A DNA stretch of 64,000 nucleotides from an uncultured Lachnospiraceae bacterium (GCA_947564305.1 CANOBT010000010.1:3853-67852), one strand, 5' to 3'. Shown: positions 36,210 through 44,761, counted from the first letter of the stretch. Numbers and translations are program-made. The notes: generated by a model not told the origin, from the sequence alone.

Positions 36210-36238
36210 TTCTGCTTTTTTATAAGCAGAAGTTTTTT
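36210..36238 (+). terminator. Terminator after the YdcF-family gene
   Basis: TTCTGCTT (36210-36217) pairs with AAGCAGAA (36224-36231), followed by GTTTTTT. Confidence 0.82.
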
Positions 36239-36243
36239 ATCTA

Positions 36244-36266
36244 TGCTCAATCATGTATAATGAGCA
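36244..36266 (+). promoter_or_regulatory. Probable promoter of the DUF1540 gene with flanking repeat
   Basis: TATAAT (36256-36261) lies inside an inverted repeat TGCTCA-N11-TGAGCA (36244-36249 and 36261-36266). No clear -35 box is seen. A second small hairpin (ACTGCT/AGCAGT) lies in the leader near 36297-36314. Confidence 0.4.
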
Positions 36267-36341
36267 GGAAAAAGGGGATAATGGTAATGATTCACAACTG
36301 CTTTTTATAGCAGTAATGATTGAATGATAGGAGGAACCATT

Positions 36342-36659
36342 ATGCCGGAATTAAAATGCACAGTCCAGACATGTACGCACAACAAAAATTTTCTTTGTGA
36401 TTTGGATAAGATTCAGGTTGGCGGAAGTCAGGCGAAAAAGGCTGTAGAAACCTGTTGTGACAGCTTTCAGGAGAGAAAGGGAGATACGTATTCTAATGTG
36501 ACAGGAGACGCTTCCCCTACTACAAATATCCACTGTGAGGCACAGGAGTGTATGTACAATGACGAGTGCAAATGCCATGCAGGAAAAATCAGTGTGGAAG
36601 GAAGTAATGCTTGTCATTGCGAGGCGACAGAGTGTGCAACATTTGAGTGCGGATGTTGA
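36342..36659 (+). CDS. DUF1540 domain protein, two cysteine-rich repeats
   Basis: 105 residues with two copies of the DUF1540 cysteine module. The first is LKCTVQTCTHNKNFLCDLDK...ETCCDSF and the second is IHCEAQECMYNDECKCHAGK...ATECATFEC, so it likely binds metal. The family is widespread in spore-forming Clostridia and of unknown function. TAGGAGG stands before the chosen ATG; an in-frame ATG at 36324 lies upstream of that ribosome site and is unlikely. It stands alone between two terminators. Confidence 0.85.
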   Translation: MPELKCTVQTCTHNKNFLCDLDKIQVGGSQAKKAVETCCDSFQERKGDTYSNVTGDASPTTNIHCEAQECMYNDECKCHAGKISVEGSNACHCEATECATFECGC

Positions 36660-36716
36660 CGAAGCACCAGACAATGTTTTATCTGGATATCCTTTAAAAG
36701 AAGAGACAGAAAGCAG

Positions 36717-36745
36717 AAAAATCCGGAAAGATTCCGGATTTTTCT
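36717..36745 (+). terminator. Strong terminator after the DUF1540 gene
   Basis: A perfect 12-bp stem AAAAATCCGGAA / TTCCGGATTTTT with a 3-base loop, usable in both directions. Confidence 0.9.
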
Positions 36746-36762
36746 ATTTTCGACTTTTGCGG

Positions 36763-36792
36763 TTGACTCAGACGGTAATACCGCGTTATAAT
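36763..36792 (+). promoter_or_regulatory. Promoter of the AI-2E-type permease gene
   Basis: TTGACT (36763-36768), an 18-base spacer and TATAAT (36787-36792). The spacer contains CGGTA-A-TACCG (36773-36783), a compact palindrome that could bind a regulator. Confidence 0.65.
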
Positions 36793-36860
36793 TTATAGCA
36801 AATGACAAAATTTTTGTTGTTTACTATATAGATGTTGTAAAAAGGGCGTTAGTAAAAGAA

Positions 36861-38261
36861 ATGAATCAGGATATGGAACAAAAAAAGAATGATATGGAAT
36901 CGCAGGTGGAAACCGCCAGTATACCGGAGCAAAAAAGCGGATATTACATAAACCGCCCTGTTTTCGGAAAAGGAGAGCCCTCGAAGCTGCGGCAGCAGTT
37001 AGGCAGGGAAAAATCCCTGTTTATTGTCATTGTCATAGGGATTGGATTTTATTTTGCTATGCTTCGAATGGACTCGATTTCAAAGGTTATATGGATGATC
37101 GTCCATATATTGAAACCGATTATTTACGGTTTGGCAATCGCATACCTGCTCAATCCGATTATGAAATTTGTAGAGCGCCATGTAGCTGCGGCTCTTAGAA
37201 AAACGTTCCCCAGTTTAAAGAAAACAGAGGTGTTGAGCAGGGGAGTTGGGATTTTTTCTGCGATTATTGTGCTGTTAGCAGTGATCGTGGCGTTGTGCAA
37301 TATGATGATACCGGAATTGTACCGCAGCATTCGGAATATGGTTCTCACTGTGCCGGGACAGTTGAATGATGCATTGGATTATATTACAGAAATGATGGCC
37401 GGGGATTCTACACTGGAACAGATATTTACCCAGATTTTAAGGGAAGCGACGGACTTTCTGCAGAATTGGATGCGGACAGATCTACTGTCTCAGGCCAATG
37501 TACTGATGTCGAGTCTGACAGAAGGTGTGATTAATGTTGTAAGTGAGCTTTTGAATGCGGTTATAGGAATTATTGTTTCTATCTACGTATTGTATAGTAA
37601 AGAGACATTTTCTATGCAGACAAAAAAGATTATATATGCTCTTTTTAAACCGTCTCATGCAAATATGATTCTGCATCTGACTACAAAGAGCAATGAGATG
37701 TTTGGTGGATTTATTATTGGAAAGATTATCGATTCGGCTATTATAGGAGTTTTATGCTTTATTGTGCTAAGCATATTGAATATGCCGTACACGTTTCTTG
37801 TCAGTGTAATCGTGGGAGTTACGAATGTAATCCCATTTTTTGGGCCTTATATCGGAGCAATACCAAGTACGATACTGATTATGCTTTCAGATCCTAAGAT
37901 GGGCGTATATTTTGTGATTTTTATCTTGATTCTGCAACAGATAGATGGGAACATTATTGGACCCAGGATTTTGGGAAGTTCCACCGGGCTATCTGCATTT
38001 TGGGTGGTATTTGCCATTCTATTGGGTGGCGGTCTGTTTGGGGTCGTAGGTATGATACTCGGAGTGCCTACATTTGCCGTGATTTATTATATTGTGAACA
38101 TGCTGATCAACCATAAGCTGGAAGAGAAGCTTTTGCCTACGGATACGGCCTCTTACGATGAATTGAGTTACGTGGATTCGGATGGAACCTACGTGCATTC
38201 TGAGCAAAATGAATTTATGAAAGACGAGGAAAATAATTATGCCAATAAGAGTTCAAAATGA
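36861..38261 (+). CDS. AI-2E family transporter (PurR/TqsA-like permease)
   Basis: 466 residues with seven to eight membrane helices and long polar ends. Family hallmarks: IGLAIAYLLNPI-like GLAIAYLLNPIMKFVERHV, the extracytoplasmic helical region at about 140-230, VSIYVLYSKE, and the glycine-rich end VGVTNVIPFFGPYIGAIPS and VGMILGVPTFAVIYYIVN. The name comes from TqsA, which exports autoinducer-2; others in this family are sodium/proton antiporters, so the substrate here is open. The ribosome site is weak (AAAAGGGC is far upstream). Its last 23 bases overlap metA. Confidence 0.88.
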   Translation: MNQDMEQKKNDMESQVETASIPEQKSGYYINRPVFGKGEPSKLRQQLGREKSLFIVIVIGIGFYFAMLRMDSISKVIWMIVHILKPIIYGLAIAYLLNPIMKFVERHVAAALRKTFPSLKKTEVLSRGVGIFSAIIVLLAVIVALCNMMIPELYRSIRNMVLTVPGQLNDALDYITEMMAGDSTLEQIFTQILREATDFLQNWMRTDLLSQANVLMSSLTEGVINVVSELLNAVIGIIVSIYVLYSKETFSMQTKKIIYALFKPSHANMILHLTTKSNEMFGGFIIGKIIDSAIIGVLCFIVLSILNMPYTFLVSVIVGVTNVIPFFGPYIGAIPSTILIMLSDPKMGVYFVIFILILQQIDGNIIGPRILGSSTGLSAFWVVFAILLGGGLFGVVGMILGVPTFAVIYYIVNMLINHKLEEKLLPTDTASYDELSYVDSDGTYVHSEQNEFMKDEENNYANKSSK

Positions 38262-39165
38262 TTTGCCAATCAAAGAAGTACTTGAGCAGGAAAATATATT
38301 TGTTATGGATGAATACCGGGCAGCCCACCAGGAGATTCGTCCCATCAATATTGGACTTTTAAATCTGATGCCGTTGAAAGAGGACACGGAGCTGCAGATT
38401 TTGCGTTCGCTTTCCAATACTCCCCTCCAGACGGACGTGACATTTGTGCGAGTATCAAACCATGTATCGAAGAATACCTCGACCAGCCATATTTACAAAT
38501 TTTATGAGCCTTTTGAGGAGATAAAAAAGCAGAAATTTGATGGATTTATTATCACTGGGGCGCCAGTGGAACAGATGCCTTTTGAGGAGGTGGACTATTG
38601 GGAAGAGTTAAAGGAGATTATGGATTGGACAGTTACAAATGTAACCTCAACTCTGCACTTATGTTGGGGGGCGCAGGCTGGTCTTTATCATCATTATGGG
38701 ATTGATAAGGCGCCGCTTCCACAGAAAAAGTTTGGGATTTTCCCGCACCATGTGAGGAACCGCAAAATCCCTTTGGTGAGAGGATTTGATGATGTGTTCT
38801 ATGCGCCTCATTCCAGACATACTGAGATTCCGCAGGAGTTGCTGGAGGAGGACGAGCGGATTATGATTCTGGCAGATTCTGAAGAGGCAGGTGTATTCCT
38901 GTGTATGGCGAAAGAGGGACGGCAGATTTTTGTGATGGGACATCCGGAATATGACCGGATGACATTGGACAGTGAGTACAAGAGGGATGTTGGAAAGGGG
39001 TTGGATATTCAGATTCCTGTGAATTATTATCCGGGGGATGACTCGGCGAATAAGCCTCAGTTATTGTGGCGTTCTCATGCCAACAACCTGTATTCTAATT
39101 GGCTGAACTACTACGTGTATCAGGCGACTCCGTATGACCTGTATGGGACTCCGGATTTTAGTTGA
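38239..39165 (+). CDS. metA: Homoserine O-acetyltransferase (MetA type)
   Basis: Acylates homoserine, the first committed step of methionine synthesis. The class I amidotransferase-like fold has its catalytic cysteine at Cys142 (HLCWGAQ) and the His235/Glu237 pair in MGHPEYD. Residue 111 is glutamate (TGAPVEQMPF). In this family Glu111 goes with acetyl-CoA, as shown for the Bacillus cereus enzyme, while Gly111 goes with succinyl-CoA, so I call it an acetyltransferase. 308 residues. The start overlaps the permease gene by 23 bases, and GACGAGG lies upstream of the ATG. Confidence 0.93.
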   Translation: MPIRVQNDLPIKEVLEQENIFVMDEYRAAHQEIRPINIGLLNLMPLKEDTELQILRSLSNTPLQTDVTFVRVSNHVSKNTSTSHIYKFYEPFEEIKKQKFDGFIITGAPVEQMPFEEVDYWEELKEIMDWTVTNVTSTLHLCWGAQAGLYHHYGIDKAPLPQKKFGIFPHHVRNRKIPLVRGFDDVFYAPHSRHTEIPQELLEEDERIMILADSEEAGVFLCMAKEGRQIFVMGHPEYDRMTLDSEYKRDVGKGLDIQIPVNYYPGDDSANKPQLLWRSHANNLYSNWLNYYVYQATPYDLYGTPDFS

Positions 39166-39209
39166 ACTTTTTATAAAGAGAGATATTGGTTGGTATAATC
39201 TGGCAAGTG

Positions 39210-39242
39210 AAAAAAGGGCGGAAGAGTTACCGCTCTTTTTTT
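39210..39242 (+). terminator. Terminator of metA
   Basis: AAAAAGGGCGG pairs with CCGCTCTTTTT (one G-U), followed by further T residues. Confidence 0.85.
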
Positions 39243-39295
39243 ATTCGATGAATCTGATTTTCTGTATCTTGCCTTGTACTCGAAGAGATTTATAT

Positions 39296-39330
39296 AAAAA
39301 AACTTCTTGATTTCTCAAGAAGTTTTTTTT
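39296..39330 (-). terminator. Terminator of tRNA-Gly
   Basis: A perfect 15-bp stem (39296-39310 with 39315-39329; core ACTTCTTGA/TCAAGAAGT) with a TTTC loop. It lies four bases beyond the 3' end of the tRNA on the minus strand and ends in a long T-run in that direction; it would also stop + strand transcription. Confidence 0.85.
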
Positions 39331-39333
39331 ATA

Positions 39334-39406
39334 AGCGACAGACGGGGTTCGAACCCGCGACCCCGACCTTGGCAAGGTCGTACTCTACCAACTGAGCCAC
39401 TGTCGC
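39334..39406 (-). tRNA. tRNA-Gly (anticodon GCC)
   Basis: Read on the minus strand, a 7-bp acceptor stem GCGACAG/CTGTCGC closes a normal cloverleaf. The D-arm is GGCTCAGTTGGTAGAG, the anticodon stem-loop is CGACC-TTGCCAA-GGTCG and the T-arm is GCGGG-TTCGAAC-CCCGT. The anticodon GCC reads GGC and GGU glycine codons. The discriminator is U, as expected for tRNA-Gly. The CCA end is not encoded. Confidence 0.96.
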
Positions 39407-39413
39407 ATCTTTT

Positions 39414-39458
39414 ATTATTGTTCTGCTTCTGTAAGTATTTCCGCCTCAGAACAATAAT
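39414..39458 (-). repeat. Perfect inverted repeat in the tRNA-Gly leader
   Basis: ATTATTGTTCTG (39414-39425) and CAGAACAATAAT (39447-39458) are perfect complements, 12 bp, with a 21-base loop. One arm touches the -10 box of the tRNA promoter; the other lies eight bases before the tRNA 5' end. Confidence 0.6.
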
Positions 39459-39459
39459 G

Positions 39460-39488
39460 AGTATACTATAGGAATATTAAAATGTCAA
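39460..39488 (-). promoter_or_regulatory. Promoter of tRNA-Gly
   Basis: On the minus strand a perfect TTGACA (39488-39483), a 17-base spacer and TATACT (39465-39460). Confidence 0.85.
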
Positions 39489-39605
39489 CACTTTTTCAAA
39501 AAAAATGAGTTAGAATTCTTTTGGATTTTTAGTAAAATATCAGATAATTATAAAACGGCATATTTTTCCTATACAATCATATATTATGTTAAAGAGGTGG
39601 ACAAG

Positions 39606-40550
39606 ATGGAGAAGAATCAGAAACAGAAGCAGATACTTTGTATCCTGGCGAAATCTGTCCGCAGGTCAGTGGAGAATGAGGACCTGGATTTTGGACAGCT
39701 TCAGGAAATCCGGATGCGGATTGGAAAACCATTGCTCGTGGTATATAAAAATCGGGAAAGGATATTATCCTTTGGAGGGAGAGGTCCAACTGCAGTGCAT
39801 ATGGTGACAAAGGAGGAAATGAGGGAAACCCTGGAATATGTCAGCCATTATTCTCTTTACGCCTATGAACAGGAAATCAGGCAGGGGTTTATTACAATCG
39901 AAGGAGGACATCGTGTGGGTGTGATGGGAAAGGCCATATTGGAACAAAATAGAGTCAAAAATCTACAGTACATATCATCCATCAATATCCGGGTAGCCCA
40001 CGAGGTGCTTGGATGTGCGGATCAGGTGTTTCGTTATATTACAAAGGACAGACAACTCTGTCATACGTTGATTATTTCCCCGCCGTGTTGTGGAAAGACA
40101 ACCCTGCTTCGGGATTTGATCAGGCAGGTTTCAGATGGAAATACGTATGTGAATGGATGTTCAGTAGGCGTGGTGGACGAGCGTTCGGAGTTGGGAGGAT
40201 GCTATCATGGTGTGGCACAGAATGAATTAGGGATGCGGACAGATATCTTGGATGGATGTCCGAAAGCGGAGGGGATGCTCATGCTGATTCGCTCCATGTC
40301 TCCGCAGGTTCTTGCAGTAGATGAAATCGGGTCTGCAGAGGATATCCATGCCATGGAATATGCGATGCAGTGCGGATGCCGGCTGCTCGCGAGTGTTCAT
40401 GGAAGAGACATGGAGGAGGTTTCCGGAAAACCGGTCCTGTCAGAATTGGTACGAAAAAAAAGATTTGAACGTTATGTGGTGCTGGAGAACAGGAAGCATC
40501 CGGGAGAAATACAGGCAGTCTTTGATGAACGGGGGAGTCTGTTATGCTAA
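39606..40550 (+). CDS. spoIIIAA: Stage III sporulation protein AA
   Basis: Cytoplasmic AAA/secretion-type ATPase of the SpoIIIA-SpoIIQ channel that joins mother cell and forespore. Walker A SPPCCGKTTLLRDL and Walker B VLAVDEIGSAED are clear. The N-terminal 140 residues contain the conserved EIRMRIGKPLLVV, YSLYAYEQEIRQGFITI and GHRVGVMGKA. I take the ATG at 39606 with AGAGG eight bases upstream; a GTG at 39597 lies inside that site. A sequence near CTATACAAT (39569-39577) could be the -10 of a sigma-E-type promoter, as expected for this operon, but the -35 is not convincing. Confidence 0.93.
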   Translation: MEKNQKQKQILCILAKSVRRSVENEDLDFGQLQEIRMRIGKPLLVVYKNRERILSFGGRGPTAVHMVTKEEMRETLEYVSHYSLYAYEQEIRQGFITIEGGHRVGVMGKAILEQNRVKNLQYISSINIRVAHEVLGCADQVFRYITKDRQLCHTLIISPPCCGKTTLLRDLIRQVSDGNTYVNGCSVGVVDERSELGGCYHGVAQNELGMRTDILDGCPKAEGMLMLIRSMSPQVLAVDEIGSAEDIHAMEYAMQCGCRLLASVHGRDMEEVSGKPVLSELVRKKRFERYVVLENRKHPGEIQAVFDERGSLLC

Positions 40551-41062
40551 AGTTTATAGGTGGAATCCTGATTATCACCGCAACGACAGGGGCTGGAATT
40601 CTTTATGGAATAGAATTACAGGATTATTTGGAAAAGCTATTATACATACGTCATGTGATTTATATGATAAAAGGAGAGATGGAGTATTCCTCTGCTCCCT
40701 TGAGTGAAGTTTTTGGAAGAGTATCTACCAGGGTAAAAGAACCATACCGGAGTTGGCTCACTGCAATGGAGAAGCAGGTGGAAGGTCGGGAAGAGGATGC
40801 ATTTTTAAAAATTTGGATACGAGCGACAGACAGGTATCTGGGGGAATTACATTTAAAGAGTGAACATTCTATACAGTTGAAAGAACTGGGAACATATCTT
40901 GGACAGATGGATTGTGCATCGGAGAGTGAAAGTTTGAAACTATACTTGGGGCGGTTGGAACTGGAGATTGAGAAGGTGCGGGAAGGGCTGTCATCGAAGA
41001 AACGTATAGGAAATTGTCTGGGAGTGATGAGCGGTATCTTTCTGGTAGTATTATTTATCTGA
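40544..41062 (+). CDS. spoIIIAB: Stage III sporulation protein AB
   Basis: 172 residues with a membrane helix at each end (FIGGILIITATTGAGILYGI; CLGVMSGIFLVVLFI) and a helical GspF-like middle. It works beside SpoIIIAA in the mother-cell membrane. It overlaps spoIIIAA by seven bases. Confidence 0.93.
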   Translation: MLKFIGGILIITATTGAGILYGIELQDYLEKLLYIRHVIYMIKGEMEYSSAPLSEVFGRVSTRVKEPYRSWLTAMEKQVEGREEDAFLKIWIRATDRYLGELHLKSEHSIQLKELGTYLGQMDCASESESLKLYLGRLELEIEKVREGLSSKKRIGNCLGVMSGIFLVVLFI

Positions 41063-41075
41063 TGAGGAGAAAGCC

Positions 41076-41270
41076 ATGACGATCAATCTGATTTTTAAAA
41101 TAGCGGCGGTGGGAATTCTGGTTTCCATTCTGTGCCAGGTTCTAAAACATAGTGGAAGGGATGAACAAGCATTTCTCGTAAGTCTTGCAGGGCTGATTCT
41201 CGTCCTGTCCTGGGTTCTGCCGTTTATCTATGATCTGTTTCTGGCCATCAGGCAGTTGTTTTTACTTTAG
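41076..41270 (+). CDS. spoIIIAC: Stage III sporulation protein AC
   Basis: A 64-residue, two-helix membrane protein (LIFKIAAVGILVSILCQVL; QAFLVSLAGLILVLSWVLPFIYDL), the typical size and pattern for the family. GAGGAG lies before the ATG. An 84-base gap separates it from spoIIIAD. Confidence 0.92.
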   Translation: MTINLIFKIAAVGILVSILCQVLKHSGRDEQAFLVSLAGLILVLSWVLPFIYDLFLAIRQLFLL

Positions 41271-41354
41271 CAAGAGTCCTCAAATAGTATGGACATAATA
41301 ATCGGGGGATGTTCTATAGGGACATGTAATTACAAGTGGGGAGGTGTTGCATCT

Positions 41355-41741
41355 ATGAGCGTACTGCAGATAGGAATTATCGGTGTGGTTGGAGCTTTGC
41401 TTGCAGTACAGTTTAAAGGTGGGAAAACGGAATATGGAATCTATATGAGTGCGGCAGTCAGCATTCTGTTATTTACATGTATGGTGGACCGTTTGAGAAT
41501 CTTTGTAGATGCGGTGGAGCAGATGAGCCAATATATCAGTATTGACACAGGATATATCGCAGCCATGTTAAAAATGGTCGGGGTGACATATATTGCAGAA
41601 TTTTGCTCTAGTATCTGTAAGGATGCCGGGTATCAGACCATTGCTGTCCAGGTGGAAATATTTGGAAAATTGGCAATTTTGATGTTGGGGATGCCTGTTT
41701 TATTAGCTTTGTTGGAAACTATTCGGGTATTTTTGTCATGA
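41355..41741 (+). CDS. spoIIIAD: Stage III sporulation protein AD
   Basis: 128 residues with about four membrane helices, the partner of SpoIIIAC (MSVLQIGIIGVVGALLAVQF, then KGGKTEYGIYMSAAVSILLF). I start at 41355 because GGGGAGG is nine bases upstream; the frame is open back to 41289, but that extension is not part of the family. Confidence 0.92.
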   Translation: MSVLQIGIIGVVGALLAVQFKGGKTEYGIYMSAAVSILLFTCMVDRLRIFVDAVEQMSQYISIDTGYIAAMLKMVGVTYIAEFCSSICKDAGYQTIAVQVEIFGKLAILMLGMPVLLALLETIRVFLS

Positions 41742-43003
41742 AAAAAAGAAAATTTGCAGGGGACTTTCAGAAATATAGAAAAGTAGTGATCGTGTTTTGG
41801 GCGGCGGTGGGAATGCTTTTATTTTTTCATGAGATTTCAGTACAGGCAGCTAGCGGCACTAATGGCACTGTAAAAAATCAAATTCCTGTTCGTGAGGAGG
41901 GGCAGGAGGCAGCGCGTGAACTTGACTCAGAGGAACTTATGGAAATTCAGCGACAGGCTGAGGAAAAGATATTGGATGAATTTGATTTTTCACAACTGGA
42001 TACGAAACTGAAAGATTTGTTTCCAAAAGAAAGGCTTCAGTTCACAGATGTGATGTCTTCTATGATGAGTGGGAATCTGGAAGAGACAGGAAAGCTGCTT
42101 TTTCAATATATAGGTGACCAGCTTGGCTATGAATTTCGGACAAATCGGCAGAATTTGGTATATATGCTTCTGATTGCGGTGATTGCCGCGGTATTTACAA
42201 ATTTTTCAGGTGCATTTCAGAGCAGGCAGGTTTCAGAAATTGGATTTTATGTATTGTACATGCTGTTGATTACCATGTGTCTCACTACGTTTCGTGTGGC
42301 TATGGAAGGTTTAGAGGTAAAGTTAGATGCGCTGCTTGATTTTATGAGGCTGCTTTGCCCCGGATATTTTATGGCAGTGAGTCTTGCAGCAGGAAGTAGC
42401 ACTTCATTGGTGTTCTATAATCTGGTGCTGATCTTCATTTACTTGGTAGAAGTGTTGGTGTTGAGGCTTTTGCTGCCTCTTATCAATATCTACATTATGA
42501 TTCAGGTGATGAATTACCTGGTGGGGGAGCATCTTTTATCAGAGCTGGCAGATTTGATACGTAAGATCATTACCTGGATACTTCGGACCATGTTAGGCTG
42601 TGTGGTTGGATTAAATGTGATTCAGGGCCTGTTATCACCGACTATTGACCAGCTTAAACGCAGCACCTTGACAAAAGCCGTGGAGGCGGTTCCGGCGCTT
42701 GGAAATGTATTTGGCGGTGTGGCGGATGTGCTGTTGGGCACGGCAGTGCTGATTAAAAATGGAATTGGAATGGCAGGGGCAGTGATTTTGATTTTAATCT
42801 GCAGCATTCCAGTCGTACAAATGACAGCGATGACATTGCTGTACAAATTTGCTGCAGCTATGGTACAGCCCGTATCCGATAAACGGATTACAGGGTGTAT
42901 ACGCAGTGTCAGTGAGGGCTATGAACTGATGCTGAAAGTATTATATACAACCCTGATTTTGTTTCTGATTACCATTGCGGTGATTGCAGCCTCTACCACC
43001 TGA
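41738..43003 (+). CDS. spoIIIAE: Stage III sporulation protein AE
   Basis: 421 residues: an N-terminal signal-like helix (VVIVFWAAVGMLLFF), a polar extracytoplasmic segment, then about seven membrane helices. This is the largest membrane part of the SpoIIIA channel. Conserved stretches such as CPGYFMAVSLAAGSSTS and GLLSPTIDQLKRSTLTKAV are visible. It overlaps spoIIIAD by four bases (ATGA). Confidence 0.93.
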   Translation: MKKRKFAGDFQKYRKVVIVFWAAVGMLLFFHEISVQAASGTNGTVKNQIPVREEGQEAARELDSEELMEIQRQAEEKILDEFDFSQLDTKLKDLFPKERLQFTDVMSSMMSGNLEETGKLLFQYIGDQLGYEFRTNRQNLVYMLLIAVIAAVFTNFSGAFQSRQVSEIGFYVLYMLLITMCLTTFRVAMEGLEVKLDALLDFMRLLCPGYFMAVSLAAGSSTSLVFYNLVLIFIYLVEVLVLRLLLPLINIYIMIQVMNYLVGEHLLSELADLIRKIITWILRTMLGCVVGLNVIQGLLSPTIDQLKRSTLTKAVEAVPALGNVFGGVADVLLGTAVLIKNGIGMAGAVILILICSIPVVQMTAMTLLYKFAAAMVQPVSDKRITGCIRSVSEGYELMLKVLYTTLILFLITIAVIAASTT

Positions 43004-43062
43004 AATCGGGTAGTGCAGGTATCGTATGAAAAAAGATACGGGAATGGAATAGGAGACTGGGT

Positions 43063-43485
43063 ATGGTGGATGCAATTTATACATGGATGCAGAATATTGT
43101 GTTTTATCTGGTGATAGTCACTGCCGTGCTGGAGGTTCTTCCCGGCGGCAATTATCAAAAATATATCCGATTTTTTACCGGGCTTGTGCTGATGGTTCTG
43201 CTTCTGACACCCGTTTTGAATCTGGTTGGTGCAAAAGAACTTTTTATAGAGTTGTACCATAGCTATGAATATGAACAGCACAGACAAGAAATCGAAGAGC
43301 AGGAGAAATATTTTGAAGATTTAGATTTATTTGAATTTTTGCCAGATGAGTACTTTTACGGCGAGGAGGATGGATTTGCATCAGGCGAGGGGAAAACAGC
43401 CAGTCAGGAGGACATAAGTTCTTATGGAAGCATGGTAAATGAAATGAAAGTGGAGGATATCAGCATTGGAGAAAAAGTGGAGTAA
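43063..43485 (+). CDS. spoIIIAF: Stage III sporulation protein AF
   Basis: 140 residues with two N-terminal membrane helices (IVFYLVIVTAVLEVLPGG; FFTGLVLMVLLLTPVLNLVG) and an acidic polar domain. It is shorter than the Bacillus protein (about 200), the cut being in the C-terminal domain. The 59-base gap before it contains a small hairpin (GTATC/GATAC). Confidence 0.9.
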   Translation: MVDAIYTWMQNIVFYLVIVTAVLEVLPGGNYQKYIRFFTGLVLMVLLLTPVLNLVGAKELFIELYHSYEYEQHRQEIEEQEKYFEDLDLFEFLPDEYFYGEEDGFASGEGKTASQEDISSYGSMVNEMKVEDISIGEKVE

Positions 43486-44110
43486 ATTTCTAAAGGAGAC
43501 AACCTCGCATTTTAAATTTCCTAATAAGAATCAACTGCTTCTTGTGTTTCTCTGCGGGCTTCTCCTGCTTGTGATCGTGTGGCCGATTTCTGACGACAAA
43601 GAAGAGGATTCCCATGGAGGTCTGGACGGGCTCCAGGCAGGGGGACAAAATATGGCAGCGCAGATGCAGGAGAATAAAACGACAAGCATGTATACGAATA
43701 CTATGGAGTCTTACGAGGAATATTTGGAAAAGCGTCTGGCAGGGGCACTGGAATATGTGGAGGGTGTAGGGCGGGCAGAAGTGGTGATTACGCTCAAATC
43801 TTCAGGGCAGAAAATTGTGGAGAAGGATCAGTCTTCCAACAGCCAGACTACATCTGAGGAGGACCAGAATGGCGGAGTAAGAGAGATACAGAATCGTTCT
43901 TCGGATAAGACCAGTGTCTATACGCAAGGCTCTGACGGCTCACAGACTCCTTATATCAGCAAAGAGATGACACCGGAAATCGAAGGGGTGCTGGTGATTG
44001 CAGACGGAGGAGATAATGCGGTGACGATACAAAATATCACAGAAGCAATTCAGGCATTATTCGGCGTAGAGGCGCATAAAATAAAAATAATGAAGAGGAC
44101 AGATACATAA
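43466..44110 (+). CDS. spoIIIAG: Stage III sporulation protein AG
   Basis: 214 residues: one membrane helix (LLLVFLCGLLLLVIVWPI), a disordered linker and a C-terminal ring-building domain (YVEGVGRAEVVITLKSSG ... GVLVIADGGDNAVTIQNITE). SpoIIIAG forms a large ring in the space between mother cell and forespore. It starts at a TTG, with GGAGG nine bases upstream, inside the end of spoIIIAF (20-base overlap). Confidence 0.92.
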   Translation: MEKKWSKFLKETTSHFKFPNKNQLLLVFLCGLLLLVIVWPISDDKEEDSHGGLDGLQAGGQNMAAQMQENKTTSMYTNTMESYEEYLEKRLAGALEYVEGVGRAEVVITLKSSGQKIVEKDQSSNSQTTSEEDQNGGVREIQNRSSDKTSVYTQGSDGSQTPYISKEMTPEIEGVLVIADGGDNAVTIQNITEAIQALFGVEAHKIKIMKRTDT

Positions 44111-44125
44111 AAAGGAGGATTTTAA

Positions 44126-44737
44126 GTGAAACGTCTATTCAAAAAAAACCAAATCATTATTACAACACTGGCAGTTATGATTGCAATTGCCGGATATCTG
44201 AACTACTCCGGAAAATTATTTTCCGAGTCAGACAAAGGCACTACAGAAGTGAACACAGAATTGGTGAATCAGGAGCTTTTGGACATATCCGAGGAGGACT
44301 TAGAAACAGGTTCCATGGAGATTGCCAGCACAGATTCTGAGGTGGAAGGTACTCCAGGAGAGGCGGTACTGACTAATAGTGCAAGTAATACAACGGTTGC
44401 TGAGGCCAAAGTGTCCCGCGAGCAGATACGTGCGCAGAACAAAGAAACACTGCAGGCTCTGATAGACAATACCAATATCAGTGAGGAGGAAAAGCAGGAG
44501 GCGGTATCTCAGATGGTGTATATGACAGAGTTGGCAGAACAGGAAATGGCAATCGAGACATTGATGGCATCCAAAGGTTTTTCAGAGTCCGTTGTCAGCC
44601 TGACCAATGATTCGGCTGATGTGGTGGTGGACGCTGAGGAATTAACCGATGCGAACCGTGCACAGATTGAAGATATTGTCACTCGAAAAACAAATATCTC
44701 ACCGGAAAATATCGTGATTACGCCGATTCATGAATGA
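44126..44737 (+). CDS. spoIIIAH: Stage III sporulation protein AH
   Basis: 203 residues: N-terminal membrane helix (IIITTLAVMIAIAGYLNYSG), acidic linker, and a C-terminal YscJ/FliF-like domain (about 95-203) that pairs with SpoIIQ from the forespore side. It starts at GTG with AAAGGAGG seven bases upstream. It is the last gene of the operon; no clear terminator follows directly. Confidence 0.93.
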   Translation: MKRLFKKNQIIITTLAVMIAIAGYLNYSGKLFSESDKGTTEVNTELVNQELLDISEEDLETGSMEIASTDSEVEGTPGEAVLTNSASNTTVAEAKVSREQIRAQNKETLQALIDNTNISEEEKQEAVSQMVYMTELAEQEMAIETLMASKGFSESVVSLTNDSADVVVDAEELTDANRAQIEDIVTRKTNISPENIVITPIHE

Positions 44738-44761
44738 AATGATAAAATTTTGAATCAGGCG

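Noticed and set aside
39540..39580. Sigma-E promoter for spoIIIAA.
   Set aside because: Expected from biology, and a CTATACAAT -10-like box is there, but no -35 box at the right distance is convincing, so it is mentioned only in the gene entry.
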